Of a DNA stretch of 64,000 nt, positions 38,026 to 50,765 are shown piece after piece (position 1 is the stretch's first letter; each line of letters opens with the position of its first letter). The notes under the pieces were generated by a model. The model ran no database searches and was not told the origin of the DNA. It saw nothing but the letters and a program-made list of their open reading frames with translations. The stretch comes from Diphasiastrum complanatum (Eukaryota; Streptophyta; Lycopodiopsida; Lycopodiales; Lycopodiaceae): contig CM055097.1 of NCBI GenBank assembly GCA_029204225.1, positions 28,383,192 through 28,447,191 of the forward strand, in the 5' to 3' direction. Made by a program: the position numbers and the translations under genes.

Positions 38026-38480
38026 TAGGAGTACTGATGAAACTTCCATATTTTCATAGATGCCTACAAAAAAAAAATTGGAGATTTATAAAGATAGATA
38101 CGTGCATTCAAAGTTACCCTTTTAAGTGTTGATAAAAATCACTAAAACTGGAAATATCATATATGAGTGTATAATACCATGATTTTAACAATATTTTTTA
38201 AATGACCATAGAAACATATCCCTCAAAAAATTTTCAATTCGGAGTTATGTACAGATAGATATGTGCATCTAAAGTTACTCATGTCAGTGTTGAAAAGTAT
38301 TAAAAATTATTGAAAGGTGCTAGAAAGTTTCAGCTCTTTTGAAGGTGCTTTTAACAACCCTTTCTTTGGCTATTTACTTTCGAAAATCCTTACAACCATA
38401 GAAACATGTCTATAAAAAAAAAATTAAATTGGAGTCCTATAGAAATATATATGTGCACCTAAAGTTACCGAGGTCAAATT
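38026..38480. repeat. Degenerate tandem repeat, ~190-bp period, three units
   Basis: Each unit has a CATAGA-type start, an A-run, GGAGTTNTNTANAGATAGATA-like text, then GTGCAYCTAAAGTTAC and often GTGTTGA. Units are centred near 38,100, 38,260 and 38,440. Function unknown, non-coding. Confidence 0.6.
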
Positions 38481-38925
38481 GCCATCAATTGAGAGAAAAA
38501 AAAATTAAGTCTTCCAATAACACAATGAAGAGTCAAGTCTAGTTCCACATACACTTGAAAGATTGAAATTTCAATCATTTGATGGCATGTTATGTCTCGT
38601 CTCGTAAAGTGACCAAGGGTTTATGCGCACTTTTGTGCGCACACACACACCCAAAAATGTGCTGAAAACAACTGTAGTGTTAATAGCTTAAGAGATATAT
38701 CATCAAATGCACAAAATGTCTTGGAATTCCTAGCTTGGCATGATATATAGTTTTGAAGTGTGTTACATGTATATAGACACATCTGTGGAACATCTTGTAA
38801 GGGATCCTTTAAGAGGTGGTGAAAGATCCTTCGTGGACATCATTCTCTATTGGAGTCTCAAAAGTTCTTTATTTGTAGCTGGATTTTTTTTTCTAAGACA
38901 CTTTTGAAAGTATCCATTCTTCAAG
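38481..38925. other. Gene-free stretch
   Basis: Non-coding; contains a short CA run near 38,640. Confidence 0.5.
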
Positions 38926-39180
38926 CAAAAACTAGCTCTTAGAGTTGTAGATAGATGTATCATAGTTTCATCAAGCTAGATTTGAGGAGTGAAAATTGGC
39001 AAATTCTAGCTTCATCACATAATTTTTGGTACATATTGTAATCCACACATCTGTGAGCACGTTCACACATGTGAAAATAGGCCTAGAGTAGTAAGGACCT
39101 AATCATAGGAGGATCACGAGGTATTACCTAGTCTTACAAGCCTTGCCATTATGCAATCAATAAAATGGCACATCATACAC
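38926..39180 (+). mobile_element. Copia 3' end and start of its LTR
   Basis: The last part of the coding end parallels the better element at 18,600-18,690 (AGAGTTGTAGATAGATGTA context). A purine tract (GATTTGAGGAG) and an LTR-like start TGAAAATTGG near 38,988 follow. Short CACACATSTGTGAG palindromes follow. It is probably the terminal part of copy B's lineage; the LTR's right end is not resolved. Confidence 0.6.
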
Positions 39181-39536
39181 CTGAGAATCCCTTACATAAA
39201 TAAAAACGAAATAACTTGATTAAAAAATCAAAACCATGTGAAAGTTAAGATGAGCCTATATGGACCTAGGACTGCACCAAGAGTCAAAATGTGACTGTTG
39301 TATAATGGCATACATGAACTATTAGAGTATTCTTGAGTTGTATGCATGACTTGTCCCACTTTAGCCATATACCTCATTCGCATGGCTTGGTAGCTTGATC
39401 CACTCCACTCCTACACATCACTACCTTGCATGATGACTTGTCACACTCTTCTATCACACATTACTCAATCCTGCCACCTTACAATTTCTCTCGCTACACT
39501 TGCCCCCCCTACATTTTTTTCTTCCTATTGTGACTT

Positions 39537-39538
<2 letters not shown>
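39181..39538. other. Gene-free stretch
   Basis: Nothing recognised. Confidence 0.5.

Positions 39539-39598
<60 letters not shown>
39539..39598. repeat. (CT)n microsatellite
   Basis: About 30 CT repeats. Confidence 0.97.
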
Positions 39599-39602
<4 letters not shown>

Positions 39603-39899
39603 TAGAACTAGTCTCTCATTGTGAATGCTTGACTGAGAATTTGGAATGTCAAGAGTCATATTGTTGATTGTAGACACACATTGGTTTATGGTTTCTTGAA
39701 AATGAGTTGAAGCATATTTCCAATTAGTGTATTCATATGACCAATTAAGATCGATGGCAATTGCACATTAAAATGTTCCTAACAAGGGGAGGTCCACATC
39801 TTGATCCCTCATTGTGAGTCAAATGTGAATGCTTTTATGACATGTGAATTCTAACTCTAGCATAAGTAGTAACTCTATGTAAACAATTGATTATGCAGT

Positions 39900-40520
39900 T
39901 TGCACTATAAATCAAACAAGCTATCAATCAATCATGAACCATAAAGAGCTGAAGAAAATAGCACTCCCGAACCCCAAGCAACACACACACTATTGAATAA
40001 CAGAAGAGTGAGCACATACAGTTTTTTGGGGAGTACCGCTACATGGTAAAATGGTCCCCATTATGGGACAATTGTCCGAAGTCTTTGAACTCGAGTGCCA
40101 TTGACATGGCACTATAGTATGTACTAAAAGTAAACAAAGCTATTAACTACAACAAAAACATATCCATCAAGACATCAACTCTCTTAAGCCCTAATTTATT
40201 TTACATAGATTGGGTTTTCTCTAACAAACCTCAAGTTTATTAGAACTTAAAGCTCTTGTAAAAATATCAACTACCTTGTAAATTCCGTCCTACAATGTAT
40301 CACATCAATCTCCCTAAATAGAAGCTTTTTTTTAATGAATTGATATTTATTGTTAGTATGTTTAGTGCATGCATGAACTACAAGATTTCTAGCTACTTGT
40401 ATAGCACTCAAGCTATATGTCTTGATGATATTAGGCTCCATCTGTAAGATGTCGATGTCTTCTAAAATTCATCATTGCATGCATAAGCTTTTTCTTCCAT
40501 AAATATGTCAACATCATTCA
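39900..40520 (-). mobile_element. Ty1/copia fossil: RNase H end and 3' LTR
   Basis: The minus strand at about 40,300-40,430 reads like the copia RNase H end (IQVARNLVVHACTKH). Further on it meets an LTR-like start TGTTAGAGAAAACCC near 40,216 that runs left for about 300 bp. It is old and broken; only this terminal part is present. Confidence 0.6.
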
Positions 40521-41298
40521 TTTTCACAAAATACGTGCTACCATTTTCACAAGTAAAGCACATTCAAGATAGGAATCTTTTATCAAGTTGGTTCAAAATT
40601 ATCCTACTTCATAATTTAACATAGTTCACAAGTTCTCTTTGTTGGTTACTTGGATAGTTGGACTAATAATTTGTATACAACACCTGGTGTTTTTCATTGC
40701 ATATCTTTAACATTTGTTTATATAGTAGACTGCTTCTTGTGAGACCTTGTCAAGATGATATAAAGTATTGAAAATACCAATGTAACACAAACATCAAACT
40801 TCAAGCACTACAACTAAGAGCTTGGGAGACAAAAATTAGTTTGTATATGAGTATGTTGCCATCACACGCTATCTCTCAGTGTATATGCAGGGAAAGTGCA
40901 TAGTTTGTATAAAATTGTCATTTGTTATTTTGAACTTCATGAAATTTGAGGGTTGACTCTAGGTTTATAACTTAATACATGATACAATTACATTGGAAAT
41001 TGAGATTTAGATTCAAACTTCAAAGACTTCTCACTTTAGCATGGGCCATCTAGAGAGCTCGGCCCAAAGTTTGAAATTTGAACAATGGGCCAAGTTGTCA
41101 ATCCATGATCTATAAATGTTACGATTTAACTATTTTTCAACTTCCAAAGTTTCAAAGTTCCAAATTTCAACCTTCGTGTTTCTATTCTGGTCTAGACTTC
41201 AAGGAAGTTGAAAGAATTTGTAGAGCCCCATGCCATGATCCATCTAGATTCTAGGCTGAAGTCTCCAATTTGTTAAGTAAATGCTATTTCCTTAATTT
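40521..41298. other. Gene-free stretch
   Basis: AT-rich, no feature recognised; left flank of the hAT insertion. Confidence 0.5.
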
Positions 41299-41306
41299 GA
41301 TATGAG
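41299..41306. repeat. hAT target-site duplication, left copy
   Basis: GATATGAG, identical to 44,501-44,508; 8 bp is the hallmark of hAT insertion. Confidence 0.85.
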
Positions 41307-41465
41307 CAAGGTATCGGAACGTGTTTCGAACGCTGAAACGCGTTTGAAACGACCCCATTTCAAAACACGTTTAGAACGTTCGAAATGATTGGAAAAAAAC
41401 GTAAAAAAATTTCCCATTACTGCGTGGTCACAAGAGCAGGGCCCTTACACTTTTTTGGCAGGTGC

Positions 41466-41468
<3 letters not shown>

Positions 41469-41536
<68 letters not shown>
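41469..41536. repeat. (GA)n microsatellite inside the hAT element
   Basis: About 34 GA repeats, followed by shorter GA and GT runs to about 41,640. It lies upstream of the transposase start. Confidence 0.95.
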
Positions 41537-41541
<5 letters not shown>

Positions 41542-41748
41542 GGTATGTATGTTTGTGAAAGAGAGAGAGAGAGTGTGTGTGTGTGTGTGTATAAGAGAGG
41601 ATCAGAGAGAGCGTGTGTGGGTGGGTGTGTGTGTGTGTGTCAAGGAGAGGGAGAGTTTTTGTGTGAGTGGAGGTTAGAGCTTAGGTTTTAGGATTAATTT
41701 TTAATTTGAAGTTTGAATTTAATTGTTGATACTAGATAGCTATTAGCT

Positions 41749-43903
41749 ATGCCCAGACAACGAGATCTTTTATGGGAAAACATCACCCTTAATTCAAGTT
41801 ATGGCACATCAAGCACGAAGAAGTGGACTTGCAAGTATTGTGGAAATACGTGACTTGTTTGAACTTTGCGAATTCCTGAATGCTCAAGGTCATTGCTCTA
41901 TGTTCATGAGTTATGATTCAGCCTTTGTCGGAATTCCAATGCAGGTTGTCACGGGCAACGCATCCAGTTGTGTTGCCATGGGGAAGCTCGCGAATGAGAA
42001 GTACCCTTGGATTTTCTGGACTCCATGTGCTGCACACTGCCTTGACTTTATGGTTGAAGACATTGCAAGCTATTTTGGGTCAAGGAAGTTGTAGACATGG
42101 CACGATTCTTGGTGAAATTTGTCACCAAGAGACAGAGGGTCTTGAGCATGTTTAGGTCCCATTCCAACTTGGATCTCCTGAGACCTGCCCCCACTAGGTA
42201 ACTACTAACTACCAAGTTCCAACTTGTTTCCAATTTTTTGATTTGCAATTTTGTTTTAGCTTCAAGTCTCAATGCTCGTACAGTTTAAATTTTGCTATAG
42301 CTTGTTGCCTATGACCGATTACCATTCTTATTTCATTCCAGGTTTACCTTTATGTTCCTTGTTTTGGAGAAGCTCATAAAAGTGCATGCAAGCCTAAGGC
42401 AAATGATTGTTTCAAACCATTGGGCAGAGTGGGGCCCATCACGAGAGGCCAGATCCAAGAGATTTGAGACGATCGTGATGTCTACTACATTTTGGGATGA
42501 TGCACGCACTATTGTCACATCCATGCAGCCTATCTATAGTGTGTTGCACCTTATTGATAGAGAGGGTTGCACTTTAAGCATTCTCTACGAGTTCATGGAT
42601 AGACTAGGAGAGCAGCTTCAGAGTTGCATCAGCATAGCTACTGACAGGTATATTACTCCATTCAACATTGAAAGTTGATTCTTCATTGAACATTCATGAT
42701 TAGTTAATAGCAATGAGTATTTGCAAATTTGATATTCATAATCAGAATTGGGGTTCTTGAGACTTGAATGTTCAAACTTCACCCCTGATTGTTTGCTGGC
42801 TAGAAGAAGTAAGGGGCCTGTTTCTAGATAGGTGGCAGTGGTTCCATAAACCTTTGCATGTCGTGGCTTGCTTGCTTCATCCACTATAGAAGAAGGAAAA
42901 TCAATTCCACAATCAAAAGCAAAAACAGAGATGGCATTCCTACGTCTCCTTTGTCTATCATCATCCTAGGGATCAAGATGCACTCATGGATGACTTGAGT
43001 TTATTCACGTATGTAATTAGTAATTACAAGCTACTAGCTAGTACTTGGTAGTTATAACTTATTACTTGCCACTCAGTGCCATCATGATTCAAATTTCATC
43101 TATGTAGTAAGAACTGAAGTCAAAGTTAGTAATAAGTATTAACTATTTACTATTTGAATGGTGATGAATGTTGAATGTTGAATGTTCAAGACCGAGCACC
43201 TCAATTTCGGTCGTGCAGGTGCCATGCTGAGGGAAAGTCAATTGCACTCTGTTTCATGGTGGATGAAGTATGGGAATGATGTCCCCAGGTTGCAAAAACT
43301 TGCTATCTGCGTCCTCTCAAAAGATTGCACAGCAGGCGCATGCGAGAAAAATTGGAGTGTGTTCTCTCTGATTCATACGAAGAGGAGGAACAAACTTTCT
43401 ACTGCGCAGCTGGAGAGGTTGGTGTTTGTGCATGCCAACCTATGGCTTCTGAAGAAGCTAAGGGAGACCGAGGAGCCCATGCAGGTAATCTAAATTTTGT
43501 AGAGTCTACCATGATCTGTCTAGAGTTTGGACTAAGAACCTTAAGGCTTTAAGTTTCTTAGCGGTCGCAAGTTGATTTCGATGCCAATTCCCCGATTCAC
43601 TGCTTTATATTAGTACTTTGTAGATATACTAGATACTAGATACTAGATTGTAAACTATAATTTGTAAGTTATAAGTAATGTTGATCCTAAATTTTAATTC
43701 CAATTTTCATGTGTGCACTGCGCAGGGCCTACCACTCGAGCTGCTACATCAACTAGGTCCAAGCCATCCAGTAGTCTCAAACACCTCTAAGAGTCCCTCT
43801 TGAGAATGAGGGTGAGTCTCATGATGGGGAGGACGACCTTGAGCTTGAGGCCATGCCAGTGCCTCCACGACGACAGGTTCCGAGGCGGGCCACTAGAGCG
43901 TAG
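41749..43903 (+). pseudogene. hAT transposase gene, internally deleted, multi-exon
   Basis: The ATG at 41,749 opens MPRQRDLLWENIT and KKWTCKYCGN, the first half of a BED zinc finger, and then stops. The frame from about 41,870 gives the DUF659/core region (VVTGNASSCVAMGKL, FWTPCAAHCLDFM). The next stretch, VDMARFLVKF (42,090), ends at an AG/GTAACT donor (42,196). An exon from about 42,341 (MFLVLEKLIKVHASLRQM) ends at a donor near 42,648. A segment with RWQWFHKPLHVVACLLHPL (about 42,830) has an in-frame stop (42,887-42,889). The C-terminal dimerisation region has SWWMKYGNDVPRLQKLA, CEKNWSVFSLIH and LERLVFVHANLWLLKK (43,240-43,470), and a last acidic exon ends at 43,903. Much between the BED finger and DUF659 is missing. 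Transposase cuts and moves the element; this copy probably cannot. Confidence 0.85.
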
Positions 43904-44500
43904 AGGGGGAGGGAACGCAGTACTCAGCATAGATGATAGTGGCATACTCTAGGCTCTATCATAGTGGTTATACATATGACTCATGAGGCCTCATGCTTGA
44001 GCTTGGAGGCTACACTTGAAACTCTTGCTATTAATGCTTTTACTTTAAAGACTAAAGTTTAAACTTTTGACTCTTGAATTGTAATTTGTGATTTGACAAT
44101 GTCAATGGTCAGTACATTGTATAGTCTATAACTTTACTATTTATTTTTTCTGGAAGTTCTTGGATGTCTGAGACTATGATGTGTATAGAAGTGTGATTGC
44201 TGACATGTTATCGAGTACCTACTACCATGTGGCAATGGGCATGCAAACCCTCAATAATTGACTGAGGAAAGCGACCCGAGTTACTATACATAGTTTCTCC
44301 TCTTGAAATTGCATTCTCTAGAGCATTCTCATGAAATTGGATGTATCTACTTGGTACTAGACTTTTTATGACATGTGTAAACCCATAAAAACACATTTTC
44401 AAAAAAAAACAAACCTAAAAAAAATTTCCCGTTTCGAACCTAAACCAACAGTTTCAAGCGCATTTCGAAACGACGTATGAAACGCCACCATGAAACATTG

Positions 44501-44508
44501 GATATGAG
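44501..44508. repeat. hAT target-site duplication, right copy
   Basis: GATATGAG, perfect match to 41,299-41,306. Confidence 0.85.
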
Positions 44509-46729
44509 AAATGTAAATAGCTACAATCATATATTCTTTACTTGAATTTCAATATTAAAATTTCTAAACTAAAAGTTGCATGAAAGTCCCATCCTTTGTG
44601 AAATGAAATTGAAGGGCAGGTTCTATGTAAGGACGTCACATGACGGCCGTAAACATTGTGAATCACATCATGGAAATAAAGGACGAGGGGAAAACCCTAA
44701 ACGTCAAATTTCAACATTGTTGAGTACTATAATTGGATAAAGTTTTCCGTTGATAAGCATCAAGGACATACACAAAAGCCAGCAAATACTATCTCCTCAA
44801 TCATACTGGGCACTAAGCCACAAAATTGTAAAAGGAATTCACTAGAACTTAAAATTTGACCTTTGAAATGCCCAAGCTGCAAACCTTGCTCCACAACAAA
44901 TGACACATGAGGGCCCACAAATCAGGTCTAATGTTTTTTTACATTTTATGAGCTTTGTGATTGAGACATCTTACATCTACTTAGCAGCTCTCTGAATCAA
45001 GAAGACTTTGATAATCGGCTGGCTTCTCAATACTTACATCCTCCCATTGTCCAGTTTCTGCACAAAAATCAGTTGCAAAGTCAGTTATAACTTATTGTGA
45101 GCATGTCCTAGTTTGTTCTGCAAAACCATGGGGTGCAAAAAATTACTTTTCTGTGGCTTCCAAATCCTGCTTCGAGCAGTTTGAGATCTTAACGTGTTTA
45201 ATCCAAGCACATAGATTTGAGGCCCGTATGCTTAAATCTTTGGAAGAGAAAAAAGGGCCAGTTTGCTGGTGGGTTCTTGCCTTCATGTGAATAAAAATTC
45301 AAAGTTTCACTTCAATTATTGTTTCAAAGTTTATGACAAGAACCTTCAACACTGGTTCCAGTGCTGATAGAACTAACTTGATAGAACACCAATAACCTCC
45401 ATATCTTGTTTCCAGCATGCACAGCATCTATAAAACATTGTAAGTTTTTCCAGTCATTTACAAACTGGCTGGTTTAATACATACACCAAATATTGGATTT
45501 TCAGCTTGTAAAATTGCAAAGAGCTCAAAACATGTAACGTGTCTAGCATTTCTTTAGTGATTGGTATATAGCTTGAGCAGAGTATAGGGTGTCAGATTAT
45601 GGTAATATAGTAAATTCACTCAAAAAAACCCTCAGTAATCCACAGTATTAACCGCAACATACCATGTAGATAATTCCAACATCTGGGAGTTTCTTCATGT
45701 GGACAAGTCTTGACATGTAAATTTCGTCAGTAAGACTTGTGATATGGAACCATTTCACCGTACATATACCAAACAAGTTTCTTCTCATGTAAGGCATATC
45801 TGTGCATGTGCATTCATGTGTGCTTGTCTATGCAGTCGCATGGGTATACCTGCACATGGGTGTGCGTGCACAAGTGTGTGCCTGAGGGCGTAAGGACTAT
45901 GAGCCAACAGCAGGAAGTGCATTAACAATCAGCAGTGTTGGTTCACCAATTCGCAAAGTACTTGTAATATCGAACATATTGACAACCAGATAGATGGCAA
46001 TAGGTAGCCTACCTATATCTAAATACATATGGAGAAATAATAAGGTAGCCCAAAGCACAAACACCTCAAAACTGAGCAAATAACGCTTATTTGGAAAAGA
46101 CCACAGTAAATTCTAGTTAGCTCATAGTCTTTTCCAAGAGATGACTGCATGCGTTAACTCCCCTTCTAGAAGAGAGAGAGAGAGAGAGCTCCATGTCCTA
46201 CCAAACACTCAAGTTAGAGAAGGTGCAAGTTCAGTGAACCTAGTCACTTGATGGCCTTGGACCCTTATCTTGAAATTTACATAGTTTGCTGATTTTTCTT
46301 ACATAGGTTGTTAATGGTCCTAGTCTTTGGCCCATAATTAGACCTTGGTGAAAGCCTTTGAACCGCCATTCCTTCATGTATTGCACGACCATTCTCATAG
46401 CCCTCTTGATGTGCCTCTTGGCTCACACACAAGCCTCACACTATCTAGTCGGCCTCTTTCAATCTATGTACATAGCTCGCCAAATGCAGATGGTGGTGTG
46501 TGTCTTCCTTATTGGAAGCGTCCTTACCTGACCTATGGCAAGCAGAGGGGTCCACCCTATGTAGTAGGCCAAGTCTCACCAGACAAGGATTTCCCTGGGC
46601 GAGGACAACCCTTGTACCTGTTCAACAATAAATTTGTAACATGACTGCTTGTATCTGAAAGTAAGGAAAAAGCATTGGTAATTAATATTGTTTAGAGAAT
46701 TGTAAATAGTATTAAGAAAATGAGAAGGT
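44509..46729. other. Long gene-free stretch
   Basis: AT-rich. A GA run lies near 46,171 and a TG-rich patch at 45,800-45,890. A 99-codon open frame at 46,345-46,644 matches no family I know. The right part may be the LTR of the adjoining gypsy fossil, but no partner LTR is visible to confirm it. Confidence 0.45.
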
Positions 46730-49700
46730 TCCACTTCCTCCCCCCTGATTTAATGGTCCTCAATTACAAAAGCATCATGAACAAAATAGTCTTGATGCAT
46801 CCACTTCACATCTGAAGTAGGATAGTTCTTAAATTTAAGAAGATAGTGAAAAATATTCTTGTCGTCCTTGATTTTCTTTATTCGATGAAATAAGATTTGT
46901 TCCGGCTCGATAACCTCTTCTTGATCTTTAACTTGAGGCTGTTCCTATGCATAGTATTGGCTCGCCAGGTCCTTGAAATTGCTTGAGATTTATAATGTGG
47001 AAAACATCATGAATCTTCCAATGAGAAGGAACACCCACCTTGTAAGCTACATCACTTAGCTTCTTTGTAATGGGCAAAGGACCATAATACTTGGGTGGGA
47101 GTTTGACTCATTGGACCTTTCCTAAAAACTCCTTTAGCCTTGTCTTGCTGAATTTGAGGAGAACCCATTAATTTTCTTCAGATGCCAAATCCTTTTTTCA
47201 TTTGCTCTCTTTTGTTGCTTATCCTGAGCCTCTGAAATGGCTTTCTTGACTTGCTGCTCACAGGAAGTCTGAAAATTTGCACAAAGCTCATCAGCAGCAA
47301 AGATTTTTTCCACAGGGATTGGAAGAGATCTTCCATAATCTCAAAGGCAGATTTGCCCGTAGAAGAGTGAACAATGTTATTGTAAGCAAATTCAACCATG
47401 GGCAAATATTTTTCCCATAGTGTCTTCTGATTAGCCACATACATCTTTAGAATATCAAGAAGGGTACGATTTGTGATTTCGGACTGTCCATCCATTTGAG
47501 GATGATAAGCAAATAAAAATTTAAGACTAATACCAACATTCTCAAATAAGGCTTGCTAAAAATTACTGGTGAATTTGGTGTCTCTATCTGAAACAATAGA
47601 CTTAGGAATTTCGTGAGCTTGAAAAATATGCTCGATGAATAGCCTTGCAGCATCAAGTGCTTCTGAAGTCTTATTACAGGGAATAAAATGAGCTTGCTTG
47701 GAAAATTGATCAATGATTGTCCAAATCACATCATTGCCATGTTGCGTTTTTGGCAAACATGTAATAAAATCCATAGCAATATCCTGCCATGGGCTTTCTA
47801 GTATGGGAAGAGACGTAAGTAGACCCTTTGTCTTTTGCCTATCAATTTTGACTTTTTGACAAGTAATACATTAGACCTCAAAGCAAGCCAATAAAAATGT
47901 CTTTCAACCATTTCAATGGTGGTAGAAACACCTCTATGTCCTACATAAGAAGGATTCTGGCATAACTTCAACTCTAAAGTCCTGGCAAAAACATAGTTTC
48001 CCTTTATGGAATAGGAAACCATCCAAAAAAGAGTATTCACATAAAATGCTACCCTACTGGAAAGCTGCCCAAATATGTGAAAAAATCTTATCCTACTGAT
48101 AAGCATCCTTGAAGCTAGAAAATGCATCATGATAAGAAATAGAAATAGCATTTATGCTAGGTTTTCTAGATAGCGCATCGGCAACCACATTGTCTTTCCC
48201 TGGTGTGTATTGGATCTGAAAACGGAAACCTTGTAAAAAGATTGACCGGCGCATATGCTTTTCATGAACAAAGTGGCTATCTCAGAAAGTATTGAAGGCT
48301 TTGATGATCAGTCTTCACAAGCAAATCATTCCATAAAAGATAATGCTTCCAAATTTTAAGTGCATGGACAATAGCAAGTAGCTCCTTTTCATAGATATCA
48401 TAGCACAATTTGGCATCCTTAAGATGTCGACTTTCATAGACCACAACATGACCACCTTGAATTAAAGCAACCCCAATACAAGTACCACTAGTATCAACAA
48501 CTACTAAGAAGGGTGGTTTTCAAAGATCTGGAACTATAAGGGCAGGTTTAGTAGATAGAGCCTTTTTAAGAGAATCAAAAGCTTTTTGTACAAAATATGT
48601 TCAAGAGAATTTAATCTTCTTTTTTTCCAAATCGAGTAGAAGAGTAGCTAGATGGGCAAAATGAAGAATGAATCTTCTATAATAAGAACACAACCCTAAA
48701 AAAGATCTTACTTCATGAACATCTCGACGAACTGGCCATTCTAATATGGCTTTTACTTTATCCATGGAAATTCCGTTTGCAGAAATGATATGACCTAAGT
48801 AGTGAATCTCACTCAAAAAGAGCTCACTCTTTTCCTCATTAATCTAAAGTGAGTTTTCGTCCATTTTTTAAATCTATTCTACTAAATAGTGGAGCACCTC
48901 CCGAACTATCAAAAATGTCATCGATTCTGGGAATAGGAAATCAATTTTTGATAGTAATCTTATTAAGTGCTCTATAATCAACACACATTCTAAGACTACC
49001 ATCTTTGTTTTGAACAGGAATAACAGGAGAACAAAAAGGAGAGCTACTGGGCTGAATGCAACTCTTGTCCAGTAGGTCATGTACTTGCTTGAAAATCTCT
49101 TCTTGTTGAGCAATGCTAGATCGTTAAGGAGGCTTGCATGGAGGAGAACTTCCTGGAATAATAGCATTCTTGTGATCTTCAAGACACTCTGATGAAAGTT
49201 TGCTTGGTAATTCTTTGGAAAAATAGTGAGCATACTTTTTCAAAAATGCATGTCTTCCGTTATCTTCACTATGCATTACTTGTTGCTTCTCATGAGCAAA
49301 TAAAAGATACGTTTCCATACCTCCCTTGACTGCCTTGCTGATCTGAATATGGTTAAGCAAGGGAATAGTCTCACTGCTGCGATTAGCCCTGATTTTTACC
49401 TTGCGGCCACAGCATGAAAGAAGAAGAAGGCATGCTAGTCATAGTCCACTACAGGCTTTGTTGAATGTCACCGTGGAATTCCCAAAATCGAATCCGCACC
49501 ATTAATAGGTCCCATAAGGAAGTCGATCTCATCCTCCTAATCCTAAATTTTGACCTTGAGCTTTTCAGGTAACGATGATCAGTGCCCAAAAGCTGCTTGG
49601 GCTTCTAGAACCATCATCTAGTGAAATTGAGCCAATTCTTCTAAAATGAGATTGTGAGTAGTAGTGAAAACAAAGCAGGCTTATGATTTATTTGTCCCTA

Positions 49701-50040
49701 AACCTTAATAAGATCATGGCTAAAGGGTTCTACTGCTTTAACATGAACTTCCACCTCATTTCGTTTCCCATCTTTATTGTCCTTTTTCACCACAACTGAA
49801 ACAATTTCCTTCCTTTTTATAAATTTCTTTTTCCTCTTTAGAAAGTTGTTTAAAAGTTTTCTCTTTCTCCCCATCTTTCCCCATTTCCTCCGAAAGATAT
49901 TCTTTTCCTCATACCTATCACCTCCTTTCCTACTTTTCCCCCTTAACAACTTCATTTCAGCTTTTTCAGCTAAAGCAACAGTATCCTCTAAAGGTTGAGG
50001 GTTTGCAATGTTTACCTCAGCTTGAATTGAATACCTCGAT
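46730..50040 (-). mobile_element. Ty3/gypsy LTR retrotransposon fossil
   Basis: Minus strand, right to left: a Lys-rich gag or linker region (about 49,700-49,955), a pre-RT segment (49,124-49,360), reverse transcriptase remnants ending HYLGHIISANGISMDKVKAI (about 48,800) and SFLGLCSYYRRF, RNase H remnants, an H2C2-type integrase zinc-finger region (near 47,960), the integrase core (MDFITCLPKTQHGNDV, IPKSIVSDRDTKF) and the integrase tail (MDGQSEITNRTLLDI, VEFAYNNIVHSSTGKSAFE). RT before integrase defines gypsy. A purine-rich stretch near 46,735-46,745 may mark its 3' end. Old, about ten or more breaks. Confidence 0.85.
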
Positions 50041-50689
50041 ATTCTTCAGTACTGCTTTTTTCCTTTGTTAATGTAGTTTTTTAACAAAAAATTTGGTCAA
50101 GTTCTGGAACGGAACGCGTTCCAGAATGCATTCCATTCCGGAACATGTAACTATGATATAGACCCATATGATAATGTGTTCCACTTCATTTAAAAACTCG
50201 ATGTATGGGGCTCTAACAGCCCAAAAATGCTTAATACTGGAAAGTGAAAGCCCTAATTTGGGTTGGAAAAGGGCCTCAAAGGCAATGAACTTCAACTTGT
50301 AAGTTTTTTCTGGATGTTTCTCGTCAGGCATTTAGTGCATGTCTATTTGAGACTGTTCCATGAATGATGGCATATGATGATTGTAAGGCTGCCACGCAAA
50401 AAGGATTGGCGTTTGTTATTCACTCACTGATTTATCAATATGATTGCAGTTACATGCTCATTCACTCACTTTCCAGACATATTTGATCTCCCATCACTTA
50501 CAGAGAAACTCACAGATCCAATTTTGGTTAGCTCCTATCACTTAAATTAGCACTTCAAAGGCTGGCTAATAGGAACTGTGCAGGTAGAAAAGAGCAATCT
50601 TTCTGGTCATTATGATGGTTGAGCTCAGCTAAGGAATGACAATATATATAGATTTACAACTGCATGAAAATCAGAATTTTTCGAGTCAT
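50041..50689. other. Gene-free stretch with a GGAACGCGTTCC palindrome
   Basis: An inverted repeat TTCTGGAAC / GTTCCAGAA (50,102-50,110 and 50,118-50,126) encloses the perfect 12-mer GGAACGCGTTCC (50,111-50,122). It resembles a transposon end. Nothing else recognised. Confidence 0.5.
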
Positions 50690-50765
50690 TGTATAATTTC
50701 TCGAGTCAGTGTCTATTTTTCGAGTCTTTGTATATTTCCGATACTATGTAAATTTCGATACTGTC
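50690..50765. repeat. Short tandem repeat with TTTCTCGAGTC-like core
   Basis: Three units of TCGAGTCATTGTATA-like sequence, ~25 bp each, then two degenerate GATACTRTG units. Confidence 0.6.

Larger units (their letters stand above)
41307..44500 (+). mobile_element. hAT-superfamily DNA transposon, 3,194 bp
   Basis: Perfect 8-bp target duplication GATATGAG on both sides. Short imperfect terminal inverted repeats: the left end CAAGGTATC pairs with the right end read inward, CAATGTTTC (7 of 9). Both ends carry several GTTTCGAA/GAAACG subterminal motifs, typical of hAT transposase-binding regions. The interior holds a spliced hAT transposase gene on the plus strand and a GA microsatellite (41,469-41,536). 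The ends look complete but the transposase gene is not intact, so the copy is probably non-autonomous now. Confidence 0.9.

Noticed and set aside
46345-46644. 99-codon open frame with a fairly protein-like composition
   Set aside because: No family recognised and it lies in a probable LTR region next to a gypsy fossil; not enough to call a gene.
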